Shown here: one piece after another, positions 8,463-17,533 of the stretch | Layout of the letters: each line of letters opens with the position of its first letter | Numbering within the stretch: position 1 is the first letter of the stretch | NCBI GenBank assembly: GCA_039978075.1 | Contig: JBDWCA010000002.1 | Location: forward strand, 124,001-188,000 | Direction of reading: 5' to 3' | DNA length: 64,000 nucleotides | Source of the DNA: Anderseniella sp039978075 | GTDB taxonomy: Bacteria; Pseudomonadota; Alphaproteobacteria; Rhizobiales; Aestuariivirgaceae | Program-made: the position numbers and the translations under genes | Notes under the pieces: generated by a model | Databases searched by the model: none | The model's input: the letters and a program-made list of their open reading frames with translations, nothing else | Told to the model about the DNA's origin: nothing

Positions 8463-9287
8463 TCATTGCGAGTTGGAGATGCCGGAGAAGTCGTAGATGT
8501 CGCCGCCATCGGTGGGTCCAGTCCGGATTGGCGGGCCGATACCACCGGGATCTCTGCCAGTGCCGCCGGGATTCGGCAGTTGCCCGTTCTGGCTCTGACA
8601 CGCTGGTATCAGGCTGGCACCAGCGCCTGCACATCCGGCATCCACTTCAAGGCCCGGTCCCTTGTTGCCCGGTGCATTGGTACCTGCGATACGAGCCGGA
8701 CTATCGAGAACATCCAAAGCATTTTGAAGTTTGATCACGCTGATCGAATCACCATTGGAGACACAGGCAAACCCCGGCTTGGTTATCACCCGAACCTCGC
8801 CGTTGATGCTGCATGTCAGTTTGCCGGCGCGCAGAATACCGACCGTCTCGCCACCTTCGATTTTTGCATCCACGATACCGCCACGCACCCCGAGGATGAC
8901 GTGTGGCGTGGTGATTTTCATCTTGCCTTTTTTGGAAACCTGTCCGCCGAAAAACCGTGACACACCGCGGTCCATGCTGATGCCAAAATTACCATTGCTG
9001 CCGGGGCTGTAAACAAACTCATCAATTGTCAGGTTCGAGTTCGGTCCCAGCTTCACGCTCGACTGATCCTTGAAAACGATCAGGCCAAGGCCGGTTGCAT
9101 TGCTGCGCAGCCGGTCACCAAGGGACACGCCCGCACCAACACCGATGACACCTGCGCCGGCCTTTTTGATCTGGGTCTGCACCGCCGTCATCTTGCCAAC
9201 CGATTCAGCAACTGCACCTGCCGGCGCCAACACGCACAGCAGTCCGGCGCAGGCGAGGCTTGCGATTCTACGGGTATTGTCTTTCAT
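8463..9287 (-). CDS. Secreted FecR-domain protein
   Basis: A 274-residue exported protein. A signal peptide is visible (hydrophobic LACAGLLCVLAPAGAVAES). It is followed by a FecR-like beta-rich domain (about residues 45-160) with GVSLGDRLRSNATGLGLIVFKDQSSVKLGPNS and an ISMDRGVSRFFGG segment. The C-terminal third is low in structure and rich in Gly and Pro (NPGGTGRDPGGIGPP), with two cysteines. No FecI-type sigma factor or TonB receptor is present, so classical iron signalling is unlikely. It lies between a TPR/beta-barrel gene (19-base gap) and the CHASE2 cyclase (3-base gap). A plausible role is as a periplasmic or surface partner of the CHASE2 sensor, but this is inference from gene order. 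Confidence 0.83.
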   Translation of the reverse strand: MKDNTRRIASLACAGLLCVLAPAGAVAESVGKMTAVQTQIKKAGAGVIGVGAGVSLGDRLRSNATGLGLIVFKDQSSVKLGPNSNLTIDEFVYSPGSNGNFGISMDRGVSRFFGGQVSKKGKMKITTPHVILGVRGGIVDAKIEGGETVGILRAGKLTCSINGEVRVITKPGFACVSNGDSISVIKLQNALDVLDSPARIAGTNAPGNKGPGLEVDAGCAGAGASLIPACQSQNGQLPNPGGTGRDPGGIGPPIRTGPTDGGDIYDFSGISNSQ

Positions 9288-9306
9288 TAAATCGGCCTTT
9301 TTGGCG

Positions 9307-10629
9307 TTAGAAGCTTTTCGTAAAGCTCATGCTTAGCGTATGCGACATGGAACCCGGATCGAAGTCAAAGGGTCCAATACCGTCATACTCATTCTCGCGA
9401 ACCAGATACCCCACATTGATCCTGTTATAGCCATCCAGATGGAATGCATGATCCCAGCTTGCCCGCCAATACGTCCCGGTTCCCGCAGATGCAAACGCCG
9501 GATTGACATTTCCGTCCCGTGAAACGAAATCCCCGAACGCCCCGGCAACCTGGTGCGTCCATAATGCCCCGAATACCTGGTAAGGCAGCACACCGGCATA
9601 ACTCAGTTCGACCTCCCGCAGCCGGTTGACAGTCGTGCCGCCATCGGTGATTTCGCGCTGATAGCGCGCAGCCATGCCGATTGTATGTTCCGCGGTCAAC
9701 CGTTTGCTGGCGCCGGCTTCGGCGCCAAACCGATGTTCTGAACTCAAATTGGTTGACTGGCCCAGATTGGCGTACGAGACCTCACCATAAAACGATGTAT
9801 CGACGGACGGTTGCACAATGGCGCGAACCGACGTGCCCAGTGCAACTTCGGTGACGCTGGGATTGTAGGTCCGGAACTGTCCGAACGCCGACATCTGGAT
9901 ACGCACAGCATCCAGTTCCACCACCGGCACGCCCTTGTCCAGGGTAACGGCAATTCGCCCGCGATGGTGCGCATAGATGCCGCCGATGCCATTGAACTCG
10001 AAAGGTGCGGTGAACGGATCATCACCACCCTGGTTGATGTCTTCATAACGGCGCTCAACCAGTCCGGACGCAGAAACCACCAGCACGTCATTAAGCGGTG
10101 TATCCAGATCAATTTTCAGCGCAGTGCTGACGGCAGCAAACGGGTTCCAGTCCTGCCGGTCTTTCCAGCTGTTGTTGCTGTCTTCCACATCCAGCCATTT
10201 GGACCGGATGCCGACTGTCATGTCGAGAACCCACTCAAATCCGCTCAGCGCGCCGTTTACCTTCGCTGCAAGCTCTTCAGCCTGTTTGGTCTCTTCAGGT
10301 GTCAGGTCGCCGACCGAAAGCGCGATTTCCAGATTCCGGGCAGCAAGCTCCCATGATCCGGTATTCGAGTACACACTGGCCAGGTTGAGCCGTGCCCTGG
10401 CATCGCGCGGGTATTTTACCAGATGCTGCTCAAGTGTGGAGATCGCCTGGTCGTACTGGCCAACTTCAACTGCTTTCGACACGAAACGGCCAAGCACACC
10501 GACATCTTCGGGGGAATCATATCTTTCCCGGAACACATCGTCATAGTCGCTGGCCGACACTGCCGCCGGAAAACCAATGCTTGCAACCACAAGCATCATC
10601 GCAGCAATTGAATTGGATGTTTTGAACAT
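9307..10629 (-). CDS. TPR-containing outer-membrane beta-barrel protein, first gene of the cyclase operon
   Basis: A 440-residue exported protein with a signal peptide (AAMMLVVASIGFPAAVSASDYDD). Tetratricopeptide-like repeats follow (about residues 40-130, including DQAISTLEQHLVKYPRDARARLNLASVY and SWELAARNLEIALSVG). The rest is long, alternating and strand-rich, and ends in ...LSMSFTKSF; a terminal Phe is typical of outer-membrane barrels. The layout resembles Slam-like (DUF560) or TPR-porin proteins, but I cannot name a family with certainty. The ATG at 10629 starts a normal signal peptide; a GTG at 10647 is an alternative. It leads a three-gene unit with the FecR-domain protein and the CHASE2 cyclase. 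Confidence 0.75.
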   Translation of the reverse strand: MFKTSNSIAAMMLVVASIGFPAAVSASDYDDVFRERYDSPEDVGVLGRFVSKAVEVGQYDQAISTLEQHLVKYPRDARARLNLASVYSNTGSWELAARNLEIALSVGDLTPEETKQAEELAAKVNGALSGFEWVLDMTVGIRSKWLDVEDSNNSWKDRQDWNPFAAVSTALKIDLDTPLNDVLVVSASGLVERRYEDINQGGDDPFTAPFEFNGIGGIYAHHRGRIAVTLDKGVPVVELDAVRIQMSAFGQFRTYNPSVTEVALGTSVRAIVQPSVDTSFYGEVSYANLGQSTNLSSEHRFGAEAGASKRLTAEHTIGMAARYQREITDGGTTVNRLREVELSYAGVLPYQVFGALWTHQVAGAFGDFVSRDGNVNPAFASAGTGTYWRASWDHAFHLDGYNRINVGYLVRENEYDGIGPFDFDPGSMSHTLSMSFTKSF

Positions 10630-10880
10630 GGCAATCGGGCCCGGCACGTTGGATGGCGATTTATAAGCGGCGAATCCTTACCATGCCGCGACGTTAGTTA
10701 ATAGTCTGTGTAACACGATTCTCAAAAAGTGTTGCAATTTGGCCACACCGTACAGATTGCCATTTTGGCCTTAAAAGCGCTGCTAACAATTTTGAAAATC
10801 ACCGCAGGCACCTTTGCTTGCGCAATTCACACACCCCGGCTAAACCTTGCAGACCAGTTTGCACCAACAAGGCCCGCATC

Positions 10881-11159
10881 ATGCTTTCTCTCCTGTGGCT
10901 GTTTGATCAGCTCGTATACATAATATTCTGGATCATCATCATCATGGTGGTGATGAGCTGGTTGATCGCGTTCAATGTGTTGAACAACTCAAACAACATC
11001 GTGCGGCAGATCAATTACACCCTGCATCGCCTGACCGAGCCATTGCTTGCGCCGATCAGGCGGATCCTGCCTGATCTTGGCGGTATCGATCTGTCACCAC
11101 TGGTTCTGCTGCTGGGACTGATGTTCCTGCAAAGACTGTTGCACGAGTATCTGGTCTGA
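10881..11159 (+). CDS. YggT family membrane protein
   Basis: A 92-residue integral membrane protein with two hydrophobic segments: residues about 10-32 (LVYIIFWIIIIMVVMSWLIAF) and about 68-88 (LSPLVLLLGLMFLQRLL). The linker NYTLHRLTEPLLAPIRRILP is the conserved YggT signature. The family has been linked to cell-envelope and division functions, without a defined reaction. The ATG at 10881 gives the usual length; earlier in-frame starts would only add a basic tail. The 251-base gap from the divergent TPR gene start must hold promoters for both directions, but none is clear by eye. folD follows 120 bases downstream on the same strand. Confidence 0.88.
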   Translation: MLSLLWLFDQLVYIIFWIIIIMVVMSWLIAFNVLNNSNNIVRQINYTLHRLTEPLLAPIRRILPDLGGIDLSPLVLLLGLMFLQRLLHEYLV

Positions 11160-11279
11160 ATTCCTTCCCCGTTTGTCGTCATTGGAACCAACTCTGACGC
11201 GGACGGAACAGGTCTTCGCGACACGGTCCCGCAAGATATCTCATAAAATTTTGACCACACGAAAAGGCATCAGAATCCC

Positions 11280-12164
11280 ATGTGCGCAGCCAAAGTCATT
11301 GACGGAAAGAAGTTTGCAGAAGGTCTTCGCGGACGCATTGCAACTGCCATTGCCGGCCTGAAATCCGAACACGGCCTGGAGCCCGGACTGGCCGTTGTGC
11401 TGGTGGGGGAAGACCCGGCCAGCCAGGTCTATGTGCGCAACAAGGCAAAACAGACCGTTGAAGTCGGCATGAAGTCCGTCGAACACAAGCTGGACGTCTC
11501 GACATCAGAGGCCGACCTGCTGTCCGTGGTTGACCAACTCAACAACGACCCGACCATTCACGGCATACTGGTGCAATTGCCTTTGCCGGATCACATAGAT
11601 GAAAACAAGGTCATCAATTCGATCAACCCGGACAAGGACGTGGACGGGTTTCATGTCATCAACACCGGGCGGCTGGCAACCGGCCAGGAGTCACTGGTGC
11701 CGTGTACGCCGGTTGGCAGCGTTATGCTGGCCAAGGACGCGCTTGGGTCCCTGTCCGGCCTTGAAGCAGTGGTGATCGGCAGGTCGAACATCGTCGGCAA
11801 ACCGGTGGCCCAACTGCTGCTGCAGGAAAACTGCACGGTAACCATTGCCCATAGCCGCACCAAGGACCTGCCGGGCGTGGTGCGCCGCGCAGACCTGGTG
11901 ATCGCCGCCGTTGGCCGGGCTGAAATGGTCAAGGGCGACTGGTTGAAACCGGGCGCCTGCGTCATCGATGTCGGCATCAACCGCATCGAGCGCGACGGCA
12001 AGAACCGCATTGTCGGCGATTGCGACTATGAAGACTGCGCAAAAACGGCCGGATCAATCACCCCGGTCCCCGGCGGCGTCGGCCCGATGACCATCGCCTG
12101 CCTGCTGCACAACACGGTTCATGCCGCCTGCGCGATCAAGGGTGTTCCGGTTCCTGAGATGTAG
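11280..12164 (+). CDS. folD: Bifunctional methylenetetrahydrofolate dehydrogenase / methenyltetrahydrofolate cyclohydrolase
   Basis: A 294-residue cytoplasmic enzyme that interconverts 5,10-methylene-THF, 5,10-methenyl-THF and 10-formyl-THF with NADP, feeding purine and formylmethionine synthesis. Visible signatures are VYVRNKAK (Tyr51 and catalytic Lys55), ILVQLPLPDHI, the Rossmann segment VVIGRSNIVGKP and the C-terminal PGGVGPMTIA. Length matches the family. It converges with ppa, with only 16 bases between the stop codons, so the two transcripts meet there. Confidence 0.97.
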   Translation: MCAAKVIDGKKFAEGLRGRIATAIAGLKSEHGLEPGLAVVLVGEDPASQVYVRNKAKQTVEVGMKSVEHKLDVSTSEADLLSVVDQLNNDPTIHGILVQLPLPDHIDENKVINSINPDKDVDGFHVINTGRLATGQESLVPCTPVGSVMLAKDALGSLSGLEAVVIGRSNIVGKPVAQLLLQENCTVTIAHSRTKDLPGVVRRADLVIAAVGRAEMVKGDWLKPGACVIDVGINRIERDGKNRIVGDCDYEDCAKTAGSITPVPGGVGPMTIACLLHNTVHAACAIKGVPVPEM

Positions 12165-12180
12165 AAGACCGGCTGACTGA

Positions 12181-12711
12181 CTACCCGGCTTTTGCCCGCT
12201 CGATTGCCTCGACAATCAGGGCGCGTGCTTCCTCGGCATTTCCCCAGCCGTCGGTACGCGCCCACTTGCCTGTTTCCAGATCCTTGTAGTGCTGGAAGAA
12301 GTGCTCGATCTGCTTGACCTGAATTTCCGGCAGATCGGTGTAGTCGCGCACTTTTTCGTAACGCATTGAAATGCGGCTGACCGGAACACCGATAATTTTC
12401 TCGTCTCCGCCTGCCTCGTCGACCATTTTCATCACGCCGACCGGGCGTACCGCGATAACCGCCCCCGGCACCAGTGTACGCTGCGAAACCACCAGCAGGT
12501 CTACCGGGTCGCCGTCTTCTGACAAGGTATGCGGAATGAAACCGTAATTGCCCGGATAGCGCATCGATGTGTACAAAAACCGGTCCACCACCATGGTCCC
12601 GGCAGCTTTGTCCATTTCATACTTGATGGGTTCGCCGCCGATCGGCACTTCGATGATAACGTTGACTTCTTCCGGCGGATTTGCCCCGATGGATATGGCA
12701 TCTATGCGCAT
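12181..12711 (-). CDS. ppa: Inorganic pyrophosphatase (family I)
   Basis: A 176-residue cytoplasmic enzyme that hydrolyses pyrophosphate to phosphate, pulling biosynthetic reactions forward. The metal-binding motif EDGDPVDLLVV is present, as are the early MRIDAISIGANPPEEVNVII, KYEMDKAAGTMVVDRFLY and the late QIEHFFQHYKDLE. The ATG at 12711 is chosen because AAGGAAA lies just upstream and the length then fits family I. A longer frame to 12759 would add 16 atypical residues. It is divergent from the small exported protein at 12786. Confidence 0.97.
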   Translation of the reverse strand: MRIDAISIGANPPEEVNVIIEVPIGGEPIKYEMDKAAGTMVVDRFLYTSMRYPGNYGFIPHTLSEDGDPVDLLVVSQRTLVPGAVIAVRPVGVMKMVDEAGGDEKIIGVPVSRISMRYEKVRDYTDLPEIQVKQIEHFFQHYKDLETGKWARTDGWGNAEEARALIVEAIERAKAG

Positions 12712-12785
12712 GTGATTTCCTTCATATGCGAGTGTTACAAGAAACGATTTGAACAGCAAACTGTTGCTCTGGAGATCCTAATAGC

Positions 12786-13376
12786 ATGAGAACACTGCTC
12801 TTGACTGCCTGTACACTCGTCGCACTCGCCTTGCCGGTTCATGCCGGCCAGATGACCAGCGACTACACCAGGCTGGATTTCAAGAAAACCTGCAAAATTC
12901 TCGAGGAAGTCGAGGAAGGCGGATCGGTCTCCATGTTGTGTGAGGGATACAAGGGTTACGCCGTCCACTTCGCTGAAGGCGACCTGCGCCATTCCGTACA
13001 GTTCGGGCACGCTGAAACCGGCGGCAACGGCATCTGGCAGAGTTTTGTGCAGTGGAACCGGGTCTCCGAAACCATCGAATGGCGATTGCAGGACGACAAG
13101 CCGGTCGCCGCCATCCTGCGCTGGTTCATTGAAAACACCGATGATGCCGGGTCGGCTGATCCCAACAGGGTCGGACAGGTTCTCGTGGTGTCGCGCGTTG
13201 GCCAGGAAGCTGACAAACGGGCATGCGTGGTCGGCTATGTCGACGCACTGGCCAACAAGGATGCCAATGTCCTGGCACGCGACGTGGCCGACAGCCTGGC
13301 GGCAGACTTCGCCTGCGGGACTGACAAGGCAGAATTTCACGGGTTGCGCGGCCGCCTGTCAGGCGATCCCAGCTAA
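12786..13376 (+). CDS. Exported protein of unknown function
   Basis: A 196-residue protein with a clear Sec signal peptide (MRTLLLTACTLVALALPVHA, cleavage after VHA). The mature part is soluble and contains four cysteines (KKTCKIL, SMLCEGY, RACVVGY, FACG), which could form two disulfides in the periplasm. I do not recognise the family. It is encoded between ppa (divergent) and the M3 peptidase (convergent, 13 bases apart), so it is probably a single-gene unit. Codon use looks like that of its neighbours. Confidence 0.75.
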   Translation: MRTLLLTACTLVALALPVHAGQMTSDYTRLDFKKTCKILEEVEEGGSVSMLCEGYKGYAVHFAEGDLRHSVQFGHAETGGNGIWQSFVQWNRVSETIEWRLQDDKPVAAILRWFIENTDDAGSADPNRVGQVLVVSRVGQEADKRACVVGYVDALANKDANVLARDVADSLAADFACGTDKAEFHGLRGRLSGDPS

Positions 13377-13389
13377 TCCTGTTTCACAA

Positions 13390-15450
13390 TCAGGCGGCCA
13401 GACCGCGCTTGCGCAGCATGGCATCTGCCGTCGGCATTTGCCCGCGAAACGCGGTGTAGGCCGCTTCCGGGTCAATGGAATCCCCGGACGAATAGATATG
13501 CTGCTCGAGCCGTTTTGCCAGCACCGGATCAAACGGATCGCTTGCTTCTTCAAATGCGTTGAACGCATCTGCATCCAGGACTTCCGACCACATGTAACTG
13601 TAATAGCCTGCCGCATAACCGTCGCCATAGAACACGTGCAGAAAATGCGGTGTGCGATGCCGCATGATGATGGCGTCCGGCATGCCGAGCTCCGCCAGAA
13701 CATCTGCCTCAAATCCAAGCGGATCCTCTTTTGCCGTGTCATCGGCCGAGGCCTGGTGGAACCGCATGTCGACAATCGCCGACGAGGTATATTCAATGGC
13801 ATTGAACCCGGCATCGAACGTGCGGGCCGCCAGTACCTTGTCCAGCAGGTCGCGTGGCATCGGTTCACCGGTTTCCACGTGAAGCGCGTGTTTTTCAAGT
13901 ATCTCCGGCACCGTCAGCCAGTGCTCATACAATTGCGACGGCAGCTCAACGAAGTCCCGCGATACAGACGTGCCCGAAACAGACGGATAGGTGACATCAG
14001 ACAGCATGCCGTGCAGGGCATGGCCAAACTCGTGAAACAGTGTCCGCCCGTCATCGAGCGACAACAGGGCCGGCGATCCCTTGGCCGGTTTGGCAAAGTT
14101 CATCACGTTGAACACGATAGGAATTTGCCCGCCATCGAGCCCATGCTGCTTCTGCAACTGGCTCATCCAGGCGCCTGAGCGTTTCGATGACCGGGCAAAG
14201 TAATCACCGATGAACACTGCGCTGATATCACCGGCACGGTTGCGCACCTCGAACACCCGGGCATCAGGGTGCGGACCCGCCACATCGCCAAGCTCGGTAA
14301 ACGACAGCCCGAACAATCGCCCGGCCACGTCAAATGCCGCCTTGATCATATTCTCCAGCTGCAGATACGGTTTGACCACGGCCTCATCCAGGTCGAACTC
14401 GCGCTCGCGCAGCTTTGCCGTGTAGTAGCGCCAGTCAGAAGCTTTCAGCGGCTCGTTATGGCCTTCGGCAACCGCTATCTCTGCAAGCATTGCCGCGTGG
14501 TCTGCAGCACTGGCCTTTGCTGCCGGCCATACCTTGCCGAGCAGGTCCTCCACGGCTTTCGGGCGCTTGGCCATGGTGCCGTCAAGTTTCAGCGCCGCAA
14601 AGCTCTCATAGCCGAGCAGTTCAGCCTTCTCATCGCGCAGTTTCAGGGTTTCCGCCACAGTCTCGGTATTGTCGCTGTCGCCGCCGTTCTGACCCCGGGC
14701 GGCCCAGGCATCAAAGGCAACCTGCCGCAAATCGGGCCGTGAAGAGGAAACCAGGAACGGTTCAATGATCGACCGTGACAGCGTGACCACATGCTTGCCG
14801 TCATGACCGCGCTGGGCGGCAGCTTCCGCCATGGCGGCAACCAGGGCGTCCGGCAATCCGGCCAGATCTTCCTTCTTGTCCAGAACCAGAACCCAGTCTT
14901 TCTCATCTGCCAGCACGTTCTGGCCAAACTGCGCTGCCAGCGCCGCCAGGCGCTGATCGATGTCGGCAAGTCGCTGCTTTTCAGCGGCAGCCAGTTTTGC
15001 ACCCTCTTTCACAAAATCCTTGTAGTGTTGTTCCAGCACCCGGATCTGTTCAGGCGACAGACCGGTTTCCCGGCGCTTTTCATGCAGGGCGTCAATCCGG
15101 GCAAACAACGCGTCATTCATGAAAATCGCCGACTGGTGTTTGGCCAGCTCCGGACCAATTTCACGTTCCAGTTCCTGGATCGCCGGCGTGCTGTCTGTAC
15201 CTGCACGATGCCAGAACAGGGCCTGCACTTTGCGCAAGGCCTTGCCGGACAGCTCAAGGGCAGCAATCGTGTTGTCGAAATCCGCCGGTTGCGGGTTATC
15301 GGCGATTGCTTCTATCTCGGCCAGGTGACGCGCCATGGCCGGCGCGAATGCAGGCTTGAAATCACCGTCCTCAATCGCGGCAAAATCAGGCAGGCCGTGA
15401 ATGCCGTCCCAGTTCACCAGTACCGGTTTGATGTCCTGTTCATTTGCCAT
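13390..15450 (-). CDS. dcp: M3 family zinc metallopeptidase (peptidyl-dipeptidase Dcp / oligopeptidase A type)
   Basis: A 686-residue cytoplasmic zinc peptidase that cleaves small peptides, taking part in turnover of peptides from protein degradation. The active site LFHEFGHALHGML carries His473, Glu474 and His477, with a downstream Glu ligand expected in the following helix. The N-terminus (NWDGIHGLPDFAAIEDGDFKPAF) and the helical first half fit the M3A group, nearer to Dcp than to thimet oligopeptidase. The assignment between dcp and prlC is not certain. It is a monocistronic minus-strand gene, 137 bases after the typA stop, with a hairpin in between. Confidence 0.9.
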   Translation of the reverse strand: MANEQDIKPVLVNWDGIHGLPDFAAIEDGDFKPAFAPAMARHLAEIEAIADNPQPADFDNTIAALELSGKALRKVQALFWHRAGTDSTPAIQELEREIGPELAKHQSAIFMNDALFARIDALHEKRRETGLSPEQIRVLEQHYKDFVKEGAKLAAAEKQRLADIDQRLAALAAQFGQNVLADEKDWVLVLDKKEDLAGLPDALVAAMAEAAAQRGHDGKHVVTLSRSIIEPFLVSSSRPDLRQVAFDAWAARGQNGGDSDNTETVAETLKLRDEKAELLGYESFAALKLDGTMAKRPKAVEDLLGKVWPAAKASAADHAAMLAEIAVAEGHNEPLKASDWRYYTAKLREREFDLDEAVVKPYLQLENMIKAAFDVAGRLFGLSFTELGDVAGPHPDARVFEVRNRAGDISAVFIGDYFARSSKRSGAWMSQLQKQHGLDGGQIPIVFNVMNFAKPAKGSPALLSLDDGRTLFHEFGHALHGMLSDVTYPSVSGTSVSRDFVELPSQLYEHWLTVPEILEKHALHVETGEPMPRDLLDKVLAARTFDAGFNAIEYTSSAIVDMRFHQASADDTAKEDPLGFEADVLAELGMPDAIIMRHRTPHFLHVFYGDGYAAGYYSYMWSEVLDADAFNAFEEASDPFDPVLAKRLEQHIYSSGDSIDPEAAYTAFRGQMPTADAMLRKRGLAA

Positions 15451-15510
15451 GATCGGGAAGCCTTGCTGTTGTTGGTTTGACTCAGGTTGTTGTGATCAGC
15501 TTAAACAAAA

Positions 15511-15555
15511 TTGCCCCGATCATCACATCACATATGTGAGGGATGATCGGGGCAA
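15511..15555 (-). terminator. Strong hairpin after typA, probable terminator
   Basis: Arms TTGCCCCGATCATC (15511-15524) and GATGATCGGGGCAA (15542-15555) form a perfect 14-bp stem around a 17-base loop. Read on the minus strand, it starts 32 bases after the typA stop and is followed by AATTTTGTTT. It should end typA transcription before dcp. Confidence 0.65.
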
Positions 15556-15587
15556 AATCGTGTAAACAGGTGATCTGATTGCCGGAC

Positions 15588-17414
15588 TTAAGCGCTTAGC
15601 GCTTCATCATCGCGCCGGGACGCGCGCTTGCGTTCATGCACATCGAGAATGGCCTTGCGCAACCGGATCGATTTCGGCGTAACCTCCACCAGTTCATCAT
15701 CGGTAATATAGCTCAGCGCCCGCTCCAGCGTCATGCGGATCGGCGGGGTCAGTATCACCGCGTCGTCCTTGCCGGACGCCCGCATATTGGTCAGCTGCTT
15801 GGCTTTCAGCACATTGATCTCAAGATCATTGCCGCGCGTGTGCTCACCGACGATCATGCCGTTATAGACTTTCATGCCCGGCTCCACGAACATCGGTCCG
15901 CGATCCTCCAGCTTCCAAAGCGCGTACGCCACTGCTTCACCGTCACCGGTGGACAGCAGCACACCGGTGTGGCGCGACGGGATGGGGCCCATGTGCGAGG
16001 CATAGTCATGGAACAGCCGGTTCATGATGGCAGTGCCGCGGGTGTCGGTCAGAAGCTCGCTCTGGTAGCCAATCAGGCCACGGGTCGGCGCATGGAAAAC
16101 CAGGCGCTGGCGGCCTGCGCCTGACGGACGCATGTCTTTCAGCTCGGCACGGCGTTCCGACAGTTTCTGCACAACCGCACCGGAAAAGTCCTCATCGACG
16201 TCGATGATGACCTCTTCCACGGGCTCCAGGCGCTGTCCGGTTTCCTCGTCGACCTGCATGACCACGCGCGGGCGTCCGACGGTCAGTTCAAAGCCTTCAC
16301 GCCGCATGGTTTCGATCAGAATGGCGAGCTGCAGTTCGCCGCGGCCCGAGACTTCGTAAGCCTCGCCGTCGAGATCGGTAATCTGCAGCGCCACATTGCC
16401 TTCGGCTTCCTTTAAAAGGCGGTCGCGAATGACGCGGCTTTGCACCTTGTCGCCTTCCTTGCCGGCCAGCGGTCCGTCATTGACGCGGAACGTCATCGAC
16501 AGGGTCGGCGGGTCAATCGGCTGGGCGGCAATCGCTTCGGTCACGTCCGGGGCACACAGTGTATCTGCCACGGTCGCCTTGGACAGACCGGCCAGCGCTA
16601 CAATGTCACCGGCCTGTGCTTCTTCAACGGGAGTCCTTTCGAGACCCCGGAACGCCAGCACTTTTGATACCCGGCCCTGCTCCACCATCTTGCCGTCCCG
16701 GCCCAGCGCCTTGATCGACTGGTTCGGCTTCACCGTACCCGACCGGATGCGTCCGGTCAGAATGCGGCCCAGATAGGGGTTGGCCTCGATGGTCGTGGAC
16801 AGCATGCGGAACGACCCGTCTTCAACGGCGGGTTCCGGCACGTGCTTCACTACCAGGTCAAGCAACTGGGCCATGTCGTCCTTGGGGCCTTCCGGTGTCA
16901 GCGCCATCCAGCCCTGTTTGGCGGAGCCGTACAGGATCGGAAAATCAAGCTGGTCATTGTCGGCGTCGAGCGCTGCAAACAGGTCGAAGACCTCGTTGAT
17001 CACTTCCTGATGGCGCTCTTCATCCTTGTCGATCTTGTTGATCGCCACGATCGGACGCAGGCCGATCTTCAGGGCTTTCTGCAGCACAAACTTGGTTTGC
17101 GGCATCGGGCCTTCGGCAGCATCAACCAGCAGGATGGCGCCGTCGACCATGTTCAGGATGCGCTCCACCTCGCCACCGAAGTCGGCATGGCCCGGTGTAT
17201 CGACAATGTTGATACGGTCACCCTGCCACTCGACCGAGGTGACCTTGGCCAGAATGGTGATGCCGCGCTCGCGCTCCAGATCATTGGAATCCATGGCGCG
17301 CTCGGCCATTCGCGCATTGTCACGCATGGTGCCCGACTGTGCCAGCAGACGGTCGATCAGGGTGGTCTTGCCATGATCGACGTGCGCGATGATGGCGATG
17401 TTTCTAAGAGACAT
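15588..17414 (-). CDS. typA: Ribosome-associated translational GTPase TypA/BipA
   Basis: A 608-residue translational GTPase of the EF-G-like group that binds 70S ribosomes and aids assembly and stress adaptation. GTPase motifs are complete: G1 AHVDHGKTT (residues about 10-18), G2 RERGITI, G3 DTPGHADFGG and G4 NKIDKDE. The C-terminal domain specific to TypA is present (TRGLIGYQSELLTDTRGTAIMNR and the late ELVEVTPKSIRLRK). Length is typical. It is a single-gene unit on the minus strand between argG (119-base gap) and the hairpin at 15511. Confidence 0.97.
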   Translation of the reverse strand: MSLRNIAIIAHVDHGKTTLIDRLLAQSGTMRDNARMAERAMDSNDLERERGITILAKVTSVEWQGDRINIVDTPGHADFGGEVERILNMVDGAILLVDAAEGPMPQTKFVLQKALKIGLRPIVAINKIDKDEERHQEVINEVFDLFAALDADNDQLDFPILYGSAKQGWMALTPEGPKDDMAQLLDLVVKHVPEPAVEDGSFRMLSTTIEANPYLGRILTGRIRSGTVKPNQSIKALGRDGKMVEQGRVSKVLAFRGLERTPVEEAQAGDIVALAGLSKATVADTLCAPDVTEAIAAQPIDPPTLSMTFRVNDGPLAGKEGDKVQSRVIRDRLLKEAEGNVALQITDLDGEAYEVSGRGELQLAILIETMRREGFELTVGRPRVVMQVDEETGQRLEPVEEVIIDVDEDFSGAVVQKLSERRAELKDMRPSGAGRQRLVFHAPTRGLIGYQSELLTDTRGTAIMNRLFHDYASHMGPIPSRHTGVLLSTGDGEAVAYALWKLEDRGPMFVEPGMKVYNGMIVGEHTRGNDLEINVLKAKQLTNMRASGKDDAVILTPPIRMTLERALSYITDDELVEVTPKSIRLRKAILDVHERKRASRRDDEALSA

Positions 17415-17533
17415 AGCGTTTCCGGACTTGAAAAATAAGTTGAATTGACCGCGCGTGTACCACAGCCCGCGTTAACAAGGTATGGGCATATTGAAGCGGA
17501 CAGGTTCAACCGCCGTTTCTATATGTCTACCAG

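Noticed and set aside
8463..9287. FecR-type iron-uptake signalling
   Set aside because: There is no FecI-like sigma factor or TonB-dependent receptor nearby; the partners are a CHASE2 cyclase and a TPR/barrel protein.
12940..14178. A 412-codon open frame on the plus strand
   Set aside because: It starts inside the exported-protein gene in another frame and runs antisense through the M3 peptidase gene, whose motifs are clear. The translation has no sensible composition.
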